Shown: positions 46,409-54,425 of the stretch, piece after piece
How positions within the stretch are numbered: position 1 is the first letter of the stretch
Layout: every line of letters begins with the position of its first letter
Assembly: GCA_018267575.1 (NCBI GenBank)
Contig: JAFDYF010000050.1
Coordinates: 1 to 64,000 of the forward strand
DNA: 64,000 bases
Reading direction: 5' to 3'
Origin: Bacteroidota bacterium
GTDB taxonomy: Bacteria > Bacteroidota > Bacteroidia > Chitinophagales > Chitinophagaceae
Program-made: the position numbers and the translations under genes
Notes under the pieces: generated by a model
Databases searched by the model: none
Seen by the model: only the letters and a program-made list of their open reading frames with translations
Told to the model about the DNA's origin: nothing

Positions 46409-48991
46409 CTAAGCAGAATTTCTGGCCGCATTGATGATCCCAAAGGAACTGCGTATGATGAGCTTTTCATACACTTCGCGTAAAGGGTTTTTAATGTCCC
46501 CATTTTTTTCAAGCTCCCTAAAACGGGTAATGGCATATTGTTGCAGGGTGCTCAATGGCATCACAATCCTTTCACGCATTTGGATGGATAACTGCTCAAC
46601 AGGATAATCTGCCATTAGCTCCGTTTTGCCAGACAACCTAAATAGATATTTTTGGGTGAGCTCAAATTCGTCATAGATTTTTGTCCATATTTCGCCATAC
46701 ACCGGATGGTTTGAAAAATGTTCGGTGAGCGGGAAAAAACATTTTTTCATCGCCATCTCACAGTTATCTATAAGTGTTTTGAAGAAAAGCGAGTGATCAT
46801 ATAATTTCTTCACCTCGGTCCATCTACTCTGCCTATCCATTTCCTGCAAAGCAGTACCCACTCCATAATAGCCAGTCACATTTTGTTTTAGCTGGCTCCA
46901 GGCACCAACATAAGGGATAGCTCGGAGATCGGTAAATTCCAGTCTTGGCGAACTATTGCGCTTGGAAGGCCGGCTGGCGATATTAGTTTCGCTATAAAAA
47001 CGTAGTGGGCTCAAATCATCTAGATAGCGCAAAAAATAGGGATGGTTCCTTAAAGCTGAATAGGATTTGTAGCTTTCATTGGCCAGTGCCTCTAGTAGTT
47101 CTTCTTCTGAAGATTCAAGCGTTACTTCTTTTGAAGAGAATAGTTCGTTGGAAATACCTGCATGCACCAATTGCTCAATATTAAATTGGGCAGAGTCAAT
47201 AGTACCAAAGTTAGAGCTTACGGTTTGTCCCTGTATCGTAAGTTGGATTTCTTTGTTCGCAATATCTTTTCCCATGGAAGCATAAAACTTATGCGTTTTG
47301 CCACCACCTCGTGCAGGAGGACCGCCACGGCCATCAAAGAATATGACATCAATACCATTTGCCCGGGAAATTTTGGTCAGGTTTTCTTTGGCTTTGTAGA
47401 TTCCCCAATTGGCCATCAAATAACCCCCATCTTTAGTGCCATCACTAAAACCAAGCATGATGGTTTGCTTTTTACCACGCATTTTCAGATGCTTTGCATA
47501 TACCGGATGCTGATAAAGTTCCTGCATAATCGCAGGAGCATTTTGAAGGTCTTCCACCGTTTCAAAAAGCGGGACAATATCAATTTTCAATTCATCTGCT
47601 TTCCATCCCGCCAATAAAAACAAAGCATATACTTCCCAAACATTCAATGCTGAAAAACTATGGCTGATAATATAACGGTTACAACCGGCCTCCCCATTCA
47701 TTGCCTGGATATTCTTTACAATCCCTGTGGAGCGCAGTGTGTCCTTGATCAACTCATCTTGATAAAGATCTGGCTTAGCTTCTATCTTGATATCGGCCAA
47801 TAAAGCAATTTTTTCTTTTTCGCTAAGCTGGGCATAATTTTCCGGGAGAATCTTTTCTACGGAAGCCACTGCTTCCAATGTTTTGGCATGTATCGAACTA
47901 TCCTGACGGATATCCAAGGTTGCGAAATGAAGACCAAAGACTTCAATCTTGCTGATCAGGTTATCTACGAGATGAAGAAAAAGATTATTATGCTGATAAA
48001 TGATGATCTCCCTAATTTTTTTCAAGGGTGCAAGAATCTCCTCAGTACGAAGGCCATCTTTTTGTTCGGGAATAAAAAGGTTGTCATATAGCTTCACTTC
48101 CAAATCGGCAATAATCGTATCCACGCCTTTGAATGTAAGGCGCCTTTTCAGTTTCCTCACATCCATGTAGTAGCATTTGATAATCGCACCACGCAAGGCT
48201 TCTGCCACTTTCAAGGTGGTGTCTGCTTTTACAAAAGGGTTACCATCCCGATCTCCGCCAGGCCAAAAGCCCATTTTGATCACTGGGTTGGTTTCACTTA
48301 CCGCATCGGGGAATTGGTTTTTTAAAAAAGAAAGAATCCTTCCAGCCGCGTGGTAAAACACATTTTCCAAATACCAGATGAGGCTCACTGCTTCATCGTA
48401 AGGAGTTGGCTTTTGTTTTTTCAGAAAAGGGGTTTTGCCCAATTGCTGCATATAGGTGTTTATATGGCTAGCATTGTTCTCAATCACTGCACGAGAAAGA
48501 TCGTTGATAATACCTAGCACCGAACCAGGATAAAATTGGGTGGGGTGGGCAGTCAGCACCATATCGACAGAATAGTCTTTCAATTTTTCAGCCAGTTCTT
48601 TTTCCTTGTTGGTCTGCATCACTTCTGCCGCCAACTGTTTTAATGTGCCTGGTCCGTTCATATCATTCACTTCTTTAAAGGCCGCATCTTCCAAAGCATC
48701 GAAAAGTACAATCTGCCTTTCTACATACTGCACAAAACGAAAAAGGGTGTCGGCACGCTCCCTTTCACTAGTATTGGTTGTATGCTTATCAAAAAAACCT
48801 TCAATAATTTTTTCAGGGCTTTCCTTTCTTTTATATGCATCTTCACAATAAGTGAGTAGGAGCGATAACAAAATCCCCGTTTTCTCAATGCGGTGAAAAG
48901 GCAGGGAAGTGAACAGACTATTATATAATTGGAACTTGATGCCTACCTGATTCCTGAACTGCTGTAACCCCTGCGATGACTGATAACTCAT
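46409..48991 (-). CDS. ppc: Phosphoenolpyruvate carboxylase
   Basis: An 860-residue enzyme that fixes bicarbonate onto PEP to make oxaloacetate, which feeds the aspartate family encoded next door. Motifs: MGFWPGGDRDGNPFV, GFSDGTKDGGYLMANW, DGRGGPPARGGGKTH (mobile catalytic loop) and the C-terminal IINAARNSA. The catalytic His motif reads VLTAHPTQFYPGS, where E. coli has HPTEITRR, so the lineage differs at this spot. The frame is open 33 codons further, but the ATG at 48991 (MSYQSSQGLQQF) is preferred because the extension is not family-like. Divergent from thrA. Confidence 0.95.
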   Translation of the reverse strand: MSYQSSQGLQQFRNQVGIKFQLYNSLFTSLPFHRIEKTGILLSLLLTYCEDAYKRKESPEKIIEGFFDKHTTNTSERERADTLFRFVQYVERQIVLFDALEDAAFKEVNDMNGPGTLKQLAAEVMQTNKEKELAEKLKDYSVDMVLTAHPTQFYPGSVLGIINDLSRAVIENNASHINTYMQQLGKTPFLKKQKPTPYDEAVSLIWYLENVFYHAAGRILSFLKNQFPDAVSETNPVIKMGFWPGGDRDGNPFVKADTTLKVAEALRGAIIKCYYMDVRKLKRRLTFKGVDTIIADLEVKLYDNLFIPEQKDGLRTEEILAPLKKIREIIIYQHNNLFLHLVDNLISKIEVFGLHFATLDIRQDSSIHAKTLEAVASVEKILPENYAQLSEKEKIALLADIKIEAKPDLYQDELIKDTLRSTGIVKNIQAMNGEAGCNRYIISHSFSALNVWEVYALFLLAGWKADELKIDIVPLFETVEDLQNAPAIMQELYQHPVYAKHLKMRGKKQTIMLGFSDGTKDGGYLMANWGIYKAKENLTKISRANGIDVIFFDGRGGPPARGGGKTHKFYASMGKDIANKEIQLTIQGQTVSSNFGTIDSAQFNIEQLVHAGISNELFSSKEVTLESSEEELLEALANESYKSYSALRNHPYFLRYLDDLSPLRFYSETNIASRPSKRNSSPRLEFTDLRAIPYVGAWSQLKQNVTGYYGVGTALQEMDRQSRWTEVKKLYDHSLFFKTLIDNCEMAMKKCFFPLTEHFSNHPVYGEIWTKIYDEFELTQKYLFRLSGKTELMADYPVEQLSIQMRERIVMPLSTLQQYAITRFRELEKNGDIKNPLREVYEKLIIRSSFGIINAARNSA

Positions 48992-49116
48992 AATAACAAA
49001 TTTAACAACCTTCAATAAAACTTCCAGTGAGCAGCAATCGTTTAAATAGAAAGCTGAAAATACTCTATTTTTTCTAAAAAAACCGGTCAATTATTAATTT
49101 CTTCATTTCCTTTATA

Positions 49117-49124
49117 TATCTTCG
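49117..49124 (+). promoter_or_regulatory. -7 promoter box for the thr operon leader
   Basis: TATCTTCG, close to TAnnTTTG. Transcription would start near 49131, just before a GTG at 49140 that opens the Thr/Ile-rich leader frame. The -33 region (TTAA near 49094) is poor. Confidence 0.45.
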
Positions 49125-49139
49125 CGGCACAATATAATT

Positions 49140-49235
49140 GTGGCCTACTATACACAACATACCATCATCTCCTTTACTGCTGTAGCAAGCACCGCTACAA
49201 TGCCAACAATTATTACAACTACCACGACCCTGTAA
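49140..49235 (+). CDS. Probable thr operon leader peptide (Thr/Ile-rich)
   Basis: Two nested starts share one frame. From the ATG at 49200 the peptide is MPTIITTTTTL (11 codons). From a GTG at 49140 it is 31 codons with 11 Thr and 4 Ile. It precedes thrA, thrB and thrC, like E. coli thrL, whose Thr/Ile codons measure charged tRNA supply. The five consecutive Thr codons lie at the very end. A hairpin ACGACCC/GGGTTGT (49224-49230 with 49237-49243) overlaps them and is followed by ATATTT. An upstream hairpin TGTAGC/GCTACA spans 49181-49199. A mutually exclusive antiterminator is not evident, so mechanism is less sure than for ilv. Confidence 0.6.
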   Translation: MAYYTQHTIISFTAVASTATMPTIITTTTTL

Positions 49236-49330
49236 GGGGTTGTATATTTCATATTAACATTGGGCTTTTACGCTACTTCCTTAAGGTAAACTATTTTGAC
49301 TAACCATTCCACTCAAAAAATAAAATTTAT

Positions 49331-51775
49331 ATGCAGGTCCTAAAGTTTGGCGGCTCATCGGTGGCAAACGCGGAAAATATCGGCAAAACAATCTCGATCA
49401 TACTGGAGACGGTAAAAAAAGACCGGACCATTGTGGTGGCTTCAGCACTCGGCGGCATCACGGATATTTTATTGAAGAGCGGCGCATTGGCGGCTGCTGG
49501 AGATGAGGCTTATCAGGAGCAATTGCAGATTATAGAGCAGCGTCATCTAGAGACTGTGAAGGAATTGATCCCGCTAACCAGTCAGAGTAGTGTATTGAGC
49601 ATGGTAAAAAGGAGCTGCAATGAAATCGAAGATATCTGCAAGGGTGTTTTTATGTTGGGCGAAATGTCTGAGCGCACCAAGGATCGGATTATGAGCTATG
49701 GTGAACTGCTTTCTACCCAAATTATTTCCGGAAGATTAAAAACACTAGGGGTTGATAATATTTGGAAAGATTCAAGAACATTGATTGTTACCGATTCGCA
49801 ATTTGGTTTCGCCACTGTGGATTTTTTGACCACTAATAAAAAAATCACTGACTTTTTTTCGACTACTTCTGGAAACCTATTCATCCTCCCCGGTTTTATC
49901 GCAAGCGATAGCAAGGGGCTCACTACTACCTTGGGCAGGGGTGGCTCCGACTATACAGCAGCTATCTTGGGAGCAGCGCTTGATGCAAACCTGGTTGAAA
50001 TTTGGACAGATGTATCAGGCATGATGACGGCCGACCCAAGGATAGTACCCAACGCAAAATCCATTCCTCGCATTTCCTATCAGGAGGCGATGGAGCTTTC
50101 GCATTTTGGCGCAAAAGTAATATACCCCCCCACCATTCAACCGGTCATGAACAAACGCATTCCAGTGTGGGTGCGGAATACTTTTGCACCACAGGATGCC
50201 GGTACCGTTATTGAAACTTCAGTTGACCGGAATGGCAATAATATCCGAGGCATTTCGAGCATCAATAAAATAGCACTCATTAGCCTTGAAGGAAGTGGGA
50301 TGGTAGGTATCCCCGGCTTTTCCAAAAGATTATTTGAGGCATTATCAAATGAAAAAATAAATGTAATCCTCATCACTCAAGGTTCATCCGAACATTCAAT
50401 CTGTGTGGTGGTGGATGAATCAAATATCGCCAAGGCCAAAGAAGTGGTAGACCTAGCATTCGATTATGAAATAAAAACAGGCAAGGTGGAGCCACTGGTG
50501 ATAGAAAAATCACTTTCAATTATTGCTGTAGTGGGCGACAATATGAAAAGTCATCCCGGCGTAAGCGGTAAGATGTTTGGCGCATTGGGCAGGAACGGTG
50601 TAAATGTCCGTGCCATTGCACAGGGTTCATCCGAGCGGAATATTTCGGCCGTTATTGGTTCTGCTGATGTAAAAAAGGCCATCAATATTTTGCATGAGGA
50701 ATTTTTTGAAACTACCTATAAACAACTGAATGTATTTATTGCTGGATTAGGCAATGTAGGTAGCAGGTTATTGGCGCAATTAATGCAGCAGGAGAAATAT
50801 CTAGAGGAACATTTACGGTTACAGGTGAACGTTATTGGTTTTGCGAACAGTCGGAAAATGGTTTTTAATGATGAGGGCATTGATTTGGGCAATTGGAAGG
50901 CTGAGTTGGAAAAAGGCGAACAGATGAACCTAGAAAAATTCATCGATACCATTCGTTCAAAAAATCTACGGAACTCTTTGTTTGCAGATGTAACGGCCAA
51001 TGATGAAGTAGCCAAATGCTATGGGCAATTGTTGGAAAAAAGTATTTCAGTCGTGGCTTGCAACAAAGTGGCCTGTTCTTCCCCATATGAATATTACAAA
51101 AAGTTGAAAAGGCTTTCCACCGAATTCAATTGCCAATTTCTTTTTGAAACCAATGTGGGAGCTGGTCTTCCCGTTATCGGCACACTCAACGATCTTTTGA
51201 GAAGTGGTGACAAAGTAAATAAAATTGAAGCGGTGTTAAGTGGCACTTTGAATTTTGTGTTCAACAATTACAATGGGGAAAATGGTTTTGCCAATGTGGT
51301 GAAACAAGCGCAAGATGAGGGCTATACTGAACCAGATCCCCGCCTGGACCTTAGTGGCACCGATGTGATGAGAAAAATCATGATATTGGCACGTGAAGCT
51401 GGGGAGAAAATGGAGATGAGCGATATCACTAATCATTCCTTCATGCCCGCTTCCTGTATGCAAGGTTCTGTAGCGGATTTTTATACTGCCATGGCCAAGG
51501 AGGAAGCGCATTTCAAAAAAATATATGAAGCAGCGGCCAAGGAAAATAAAAAATTGAAATTTGTAGCTAGCTATGAAAATGGAAAAGCCTTTGTTGGCCT
51601 GCAACATGTGGGAGCGCAATCCGATTTTTATCATTTATATGGTAAAGACAATGTAGTTTTATTTTATACTGATCGTTATCCAAATCAACCTTTGGTGGTG
51701 AAAGGAGCAGGTGCTGGTGCTGAAGTAACAGCCTCTGGCGTGTTTGCGGATATTATTAGGGCATCGAGGATGTAG
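49331..51775 (+). CDS. thrA: Bifunctional aspartate kinase / homoserine dehydrogenase I
   Basis: The fusion has 814 residues. The aspartokinase half starts VLKFGGSSVANAENI and holds TLGRGGSDYTAAILGAAL. Two ACT domains follow (about 315-385 and 395-460), the usual threonine sensors. From about residue 465 the homoserine dehydrogenase half shows the NAD motif FIAGLGNVGSRLLAQL, NVGAGLPVIGTLNDLLRSGD and GYTEPDPRLDLSGTDVMRKIMILARE. It carries out steps 1 and 3 from aspartate to homoserine. Same arrangement as E. coli ThrA. It is followed by thrB after 114 nt. Confidence 0.97.
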   Translation: MQVLKFGGSSVANAENIGKTISIILETVKKDRTIVVASALGGITDILLKSGALAAAGDEAYQEQLQIIEQRHLETVKELIPLTSQSSVLSMVKRSCNEIEDICKGVFMLGEMSERTKDRIMSYGELLSTQIISGRLKTLGVDNIWKDSRTLIVTDSQFGFATVDFLTTNKKITDFFSTTSGNLFILPGFIASDSKGLTTTLGRGGSDYTAAILGAALDANLVEIWTDVSGMMTADPRIVPNAKSIPRISYQEAMELSHFGAKVIYPPTIQPVMNKRIPVWVRNTFAPQDAGTVIETSVDRNGNNIRGISSINKIALISLEGSGMVGIPGFSKRLFEALSNEKINVILITQGSSEHSICVVVDESNIAKAKEVVDLAFDYEIKTGKVEPLVIEKSLSIIAVVGDNMKSHPGVSGKMFGALGRNGVNVRAIAQGSSERNISAVIGSADVKKAINILHEEFFETTYKQLNVFIAGLGNVGSRLLAQLMQQEKYLEEHLRLQVNVIGFANSRKMVFNDEGIDLGNWKAELEKGEQMNLEKFIDTIRSKNLRNSLFADVTANDEVAKCYGQLLEKSISVVACNKVACSSPYEYYKKLKRLSTEFNCQFLFETNVGAGLPVIGTLNDLLRSGDKVNKIEAVLSGTLNFVFNNYNGENGFANVVKQAQDEGYTEPDPRLDLSGTDVMRKIMILAREAGEKMEMSDITNHSFMPASCMQGSVADFYTAMAKEEAHFKKIYEAAAKENKKLKFVASYENGKAFVGLQHVGAQSDFYHLYGKDNVVLFYTDRYPNQPLVVKGAGAGAEVTASGVFADIIRASRM

Positions 51776-51889
51776 TTGGGGTAGTGAATAGTTGATAGTT
51801 CATGGTTCATAGTCGGTAGTCAACACGAGTACAAATTCTTACAAAAAAATCCAGATCATGAAAGATCAAGTTTCTTTAAAACGAAATCA

Positions 51890-52819
51890 ATGAAAGAAGT
51901 AAAAGTTTTTGCACCAGCTACTATCGCTAATCTGGTTTGTGGCTTCGACGTACTAGGCTTATGCCTTTGTGAACCATCCGACATCATGCACGTGAAATTA
52001 ATGGATGAAAAAAGAGTGGTGATTCATAGCGCAGATGGATCTAGTCTTCCCTCGGATCCATCACAAAATACGGCGGGTGCCCCATTGTTGGCTATGATCG
52101 AAGAAATGGATTTGGAACTAGGCTTTGACCTTACCATTGAAAAACACATTAAACCGGGCAGCGGTATTGGTTCCAGCGCTGCCAGCGCGGCGGGTGCAGT
52201 GGTTGCTGCCAATCATTTGCTAGGGAACAAACTTCCAAAAGAAGATCTGGTCCGTTTTGCCATGTTGGGTGAAAAAGTAGCTTCAGGAGTAAAACATGCG
52301 GACAATGTTGGTCCCTGTATTTATGGAGGCGTTACCATCATACGTTCGATCTTTCCATTGGACATCATTTCCATTTCTGCACCTCCATTATATATCACCG
52401 TGGTACATCCCCAAATTGAAGTGCGCACTTCCGATGCAAGGCAGATTCTCCGCAAGGAAGTATTGCTGAAAGATGCCATTCGCCAATGGGGGAATATTGC
52501 TGGGCTCGTGGCAGGTTTAATGAAAAATGATTATGCACTCATCGGCCGTTCACTGGAAGACGTGATTATAGAACCCGTAAGAAGCATGTTGATTCCCGGT
52601 TTTGATGAAGTAAAAAGCAAGAGCAAGGAAGCAGGTGCCTTGGGTGGCGGCATATCGGGATCAGGACCTTCTATATTTATGCTCAGCCAAAATATAGTAA
52701 CTGCGCAAATAGTGGAAAAGCTGATGCAGGATATCTATAAAAAAATCGGTTTGCCTTTTCATACTTATGTCACCACCATCAATACTGAAGGAGTGAAAAT
52801 AGAAGAAGTCACTCATTAA
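51890..52819 (+). CDS. thrB: Homoserine kinase
   Basis: A 309-residue GHMP kinase. The ATP loop is KPGSGIGSSAASAAGAVVAANHLLG, the N terminus VFAPATIANLVCGFDVLGLCL is the substrate motif, and GALGGGISGSGPSIFML is the third GHMP motif. It phosphorylates homoserine. The 51776-51889 spacer contains repeated GTTGATAGTTCATGG-like words seen also near 26960, probably remnants of intergenic repeats. Confidence 0.96.
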   Translation: MKEVKVFAPATIANLVCGFDVLGLCLCEPSDIMHVKLMDEKRVVIHSADGSSLPSDPSQNTAGAPLLAMIEEMDLELGFDLTIEKHIKPGSGIGSSAASAAGAVVAANHLLGNKLPKEDLVRFAMLGEKVASGVKHADNVGPCIYGGVTIIRSIFPLDIISISAPPLYITVVHPQIEVRTSDARQILRKEVLLKDAIRQWGNIAGLVAGLMKNDYALIGRSLEDVIIEPVRSMLIPGFDEVKSKSKEAGALGGGISGSGPSIFMLSQNIVTAQIVEKLMQDIYKKIGLPFHTYVTTINTEGVKIEEVTH

Positions 52820-52850
52820 ATAATCAAACTTGCAAAATGAAAGATAGAGA

Positions 52851-52958
52851 TAACACGAATTTTAATACGAATTACACGAATAAGGTAAAATTTGTTGACA
52901 ATTACCTTTGGTGATAATTCGTGCAATTAATTCGTGTTAATTCGTGGAATTCGTGTTA
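52851..52958. repeat. AACACGAAT-type palindromic repeat before thrC
   Basis: Left words TAACACGAATT, TACGAATTACACGAAT and AAGGTAA are mirrored on the right by TTACCTT, AATTCGTG (three times) and AATTCGTGTTA. The outer arms 52851-52861 and 52948-52958 are perfect. The centre contains TACCTTTG (52903-52910), a consensus -7 promoter box 60 nt before thrC. Confidence 0.65.
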
Positions 52959-52969
52959 AATAAATTATC

Positions 52970-54265
52970 ATGCAGTATTATAGCCTCAACCATATATCAC
53001 CTAAACTAAGTTTTAAGGAAGCCACCATCAAAGGGCAGGCTCCGGATAAGGGTTTGTATTTTCCTGAATCCATTCCTGTTTTATCAAAAGATTTCTTAGC
53101 CAACATAAAAGAATTTTCAAAAGAGGAAATTGCTTTCAAAGTGATCCAGCCTTATGTCGGTGATGAAATACCCGAAACGGAGTTAAGAAGAATAGTTGCG
53201 GAAACGGTCAATTTTGATTTCCCATTGGTAAAAATCAATGACCAAATATCATCGCTTGAATTGTTTCATGGACCTACGCTTGCCTTCAAGGATGTTGGGG
53301 CAAGATTCATGAGCAGGTGCTTGGGGCATTTTGTTAAGAACAATGACAAACAAGTTACAGTTTTGGTAGCAACTTCTGGTGATACAGGAGGTGCGGTTGC
53401 CAATGGGTTCTATGGAGTGGAGGGTGTTAATGTGGTGATACTTTATCCTTCAGGGAAGGTAAGCAGCGTGCAGGAGCTTCAGTTGACTACCTTGGGAAAA
53501 AATATATCAGCCCTTGAAGTAGATGGCACATTCGACGATTGCCAGCAAATGGTGAAACAGGCTTTTGCTGATATGGAACTAAACAAAGAGTTATTTCTCA
53601 CTTCTGCCAACTCCATCAATGTGGCCAGGTGGTTGCCACAACAATTCTATTATTTCTTTGCCTACCAGCAATGGGCGGATAAAAATCACCCGCCTGTGTT
53701 TTGTGTACCAAGCGGTAATTTCGGTAATATCTGTGCCGGGCTACTGGCTCATCGTTCTGGATTACCTGCTGTTCATTTTATTGCGGCTTGCAATGCCAAT
53801 AATGTGGTAACGAATTATTTATCCGATGGCCATTATGAGCCCAAGAAAGCGGTAGCTACTTTGTCGAATGCCATGGATGTAGGCAGCCCGAGCAATTTTG
53901 TGAGGGTGTTGGAGCTTTTCAATAAGGAATTCATTTCTATGAAAAATGTATTGAGCAGTTATAGCATCACGGATGCGGAAACCAAAAATACCATCGCTGA
54001 TGTATATACGAAGATGAATTATTTATTGGACCCACACGGTGCAGTAGGTTATTTGGCATTGGAAAAATATTTAGAAACCCACTCAGATCAAAAAGGGATG
54101 ATTCTAGAAACCGCCCACCCAATAAAATTTTATGATGTGGTAGAACCCATTATAAAAGAAAAAGTACCCATCCCCGATTCCATCAAATCAATATTGGAGG
54201 AGAAGAAACAAAGTGTGAAAATGGATGCTAATTTTGAAGACTTGAAATCATATCTGAAACAATAA
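52970..54265 (+). CDS. thrC: Threonine synthase
   Basis: A 431-residue PLP enzyme that converts O-phosphohomoserine to threonine. The PLP lysine is in ELFHGPTLAFKDVGARFM near residue 110, and the phosphate-binding loop is VATSGDTGGAVANGFYG. SLNHISPKLSFKEATIKGQAPDKGLYFPE is the typical N terminus. Length and order (thrA, thrB, thrC) are standard. A palindromic repeat with a promoter box separates it from thrB, so it may also be transcribed on its own. Confidence 0.96.
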   Translation: MQYYSLNHISPKLSFKEATIKGQAPDKGLYFPESIPVLSKDFLANIKEFSKEEIAFKVIQPYVGDEIPETELRRIVAETVNFDFPLVKINDQISSLELFHGPTLAFKDVGARFMSRCLGHFVKNNDKQVTVLVATSGDTGGAVANGFYGVEGVNVVILYPSGKVSSVQELQLTTLGKNISALEVDGTFDDCQQMVKQAFADMELNKELFLTSANSINVARWLPQQFYYFFAYQQWADKNHPPVFCVPSGNFGNICAGLLAHRSGLPAVHFIAACNANNVVTNYLSDGHYEPKKAVATLSNAMDVGSPSNFVRVLELFNKEFISMKNVLSSYSITDAETKNTIADVYTKMNYLLDPHGAVGYLALEKYLETHSDQKGMILETAHPIKFYDVVEPIIKEKVPIPDSIKSILEEKKQSVKMDANFEDLKSYLKQ

Positions 54266-54275
54266 CAGAAATACG

Positions 54276-54421
54276 ATTGTCACTGATTTTATGATTCTTT
54301 AGCGCAGCAATCATTATTCTCATCAATCAGTGCATCAGTGGCTAAATACAATTGCCACTGATTATATGATTCTTTATCGGGACATCCACTATTTCCTTTA
54401 ATCAGTGAATCAGTGGCTAAA
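54276..54421. repeat. Tandem pair of ~71-nt palindromic units (CACTGATT type)
   Basis: Unit 1 starts at 54276 and unit 2 at 54351, period 75. Each begins ATTGYCACTGATT, continues with TATGATTCTTTA and ends with AATCAGTGNATCAGTGGCTAAA, so each can fold on itself. They fill the gap between the convergent thrC and GH9-CE4 genes. Confidence 0.7.
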
Positions 54422-54425
54422 AAAA

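Noticed and set aside
46246..46536. Minus-strand frame of 96 codons overlapping the 3' end of ppc
   Set aside because: It begins inside ppc in another frame, and its hydrophobic tail lies in AT-rich intergenic sequence; no family resemblance.
48997..49004. Minus-strand TAAATTTG box just upstream of ppc
   Set aside because: It would place the transcript start at the ATG itself, giving a leaderless mRNA; more likely a chance match in AT-rich DNA.
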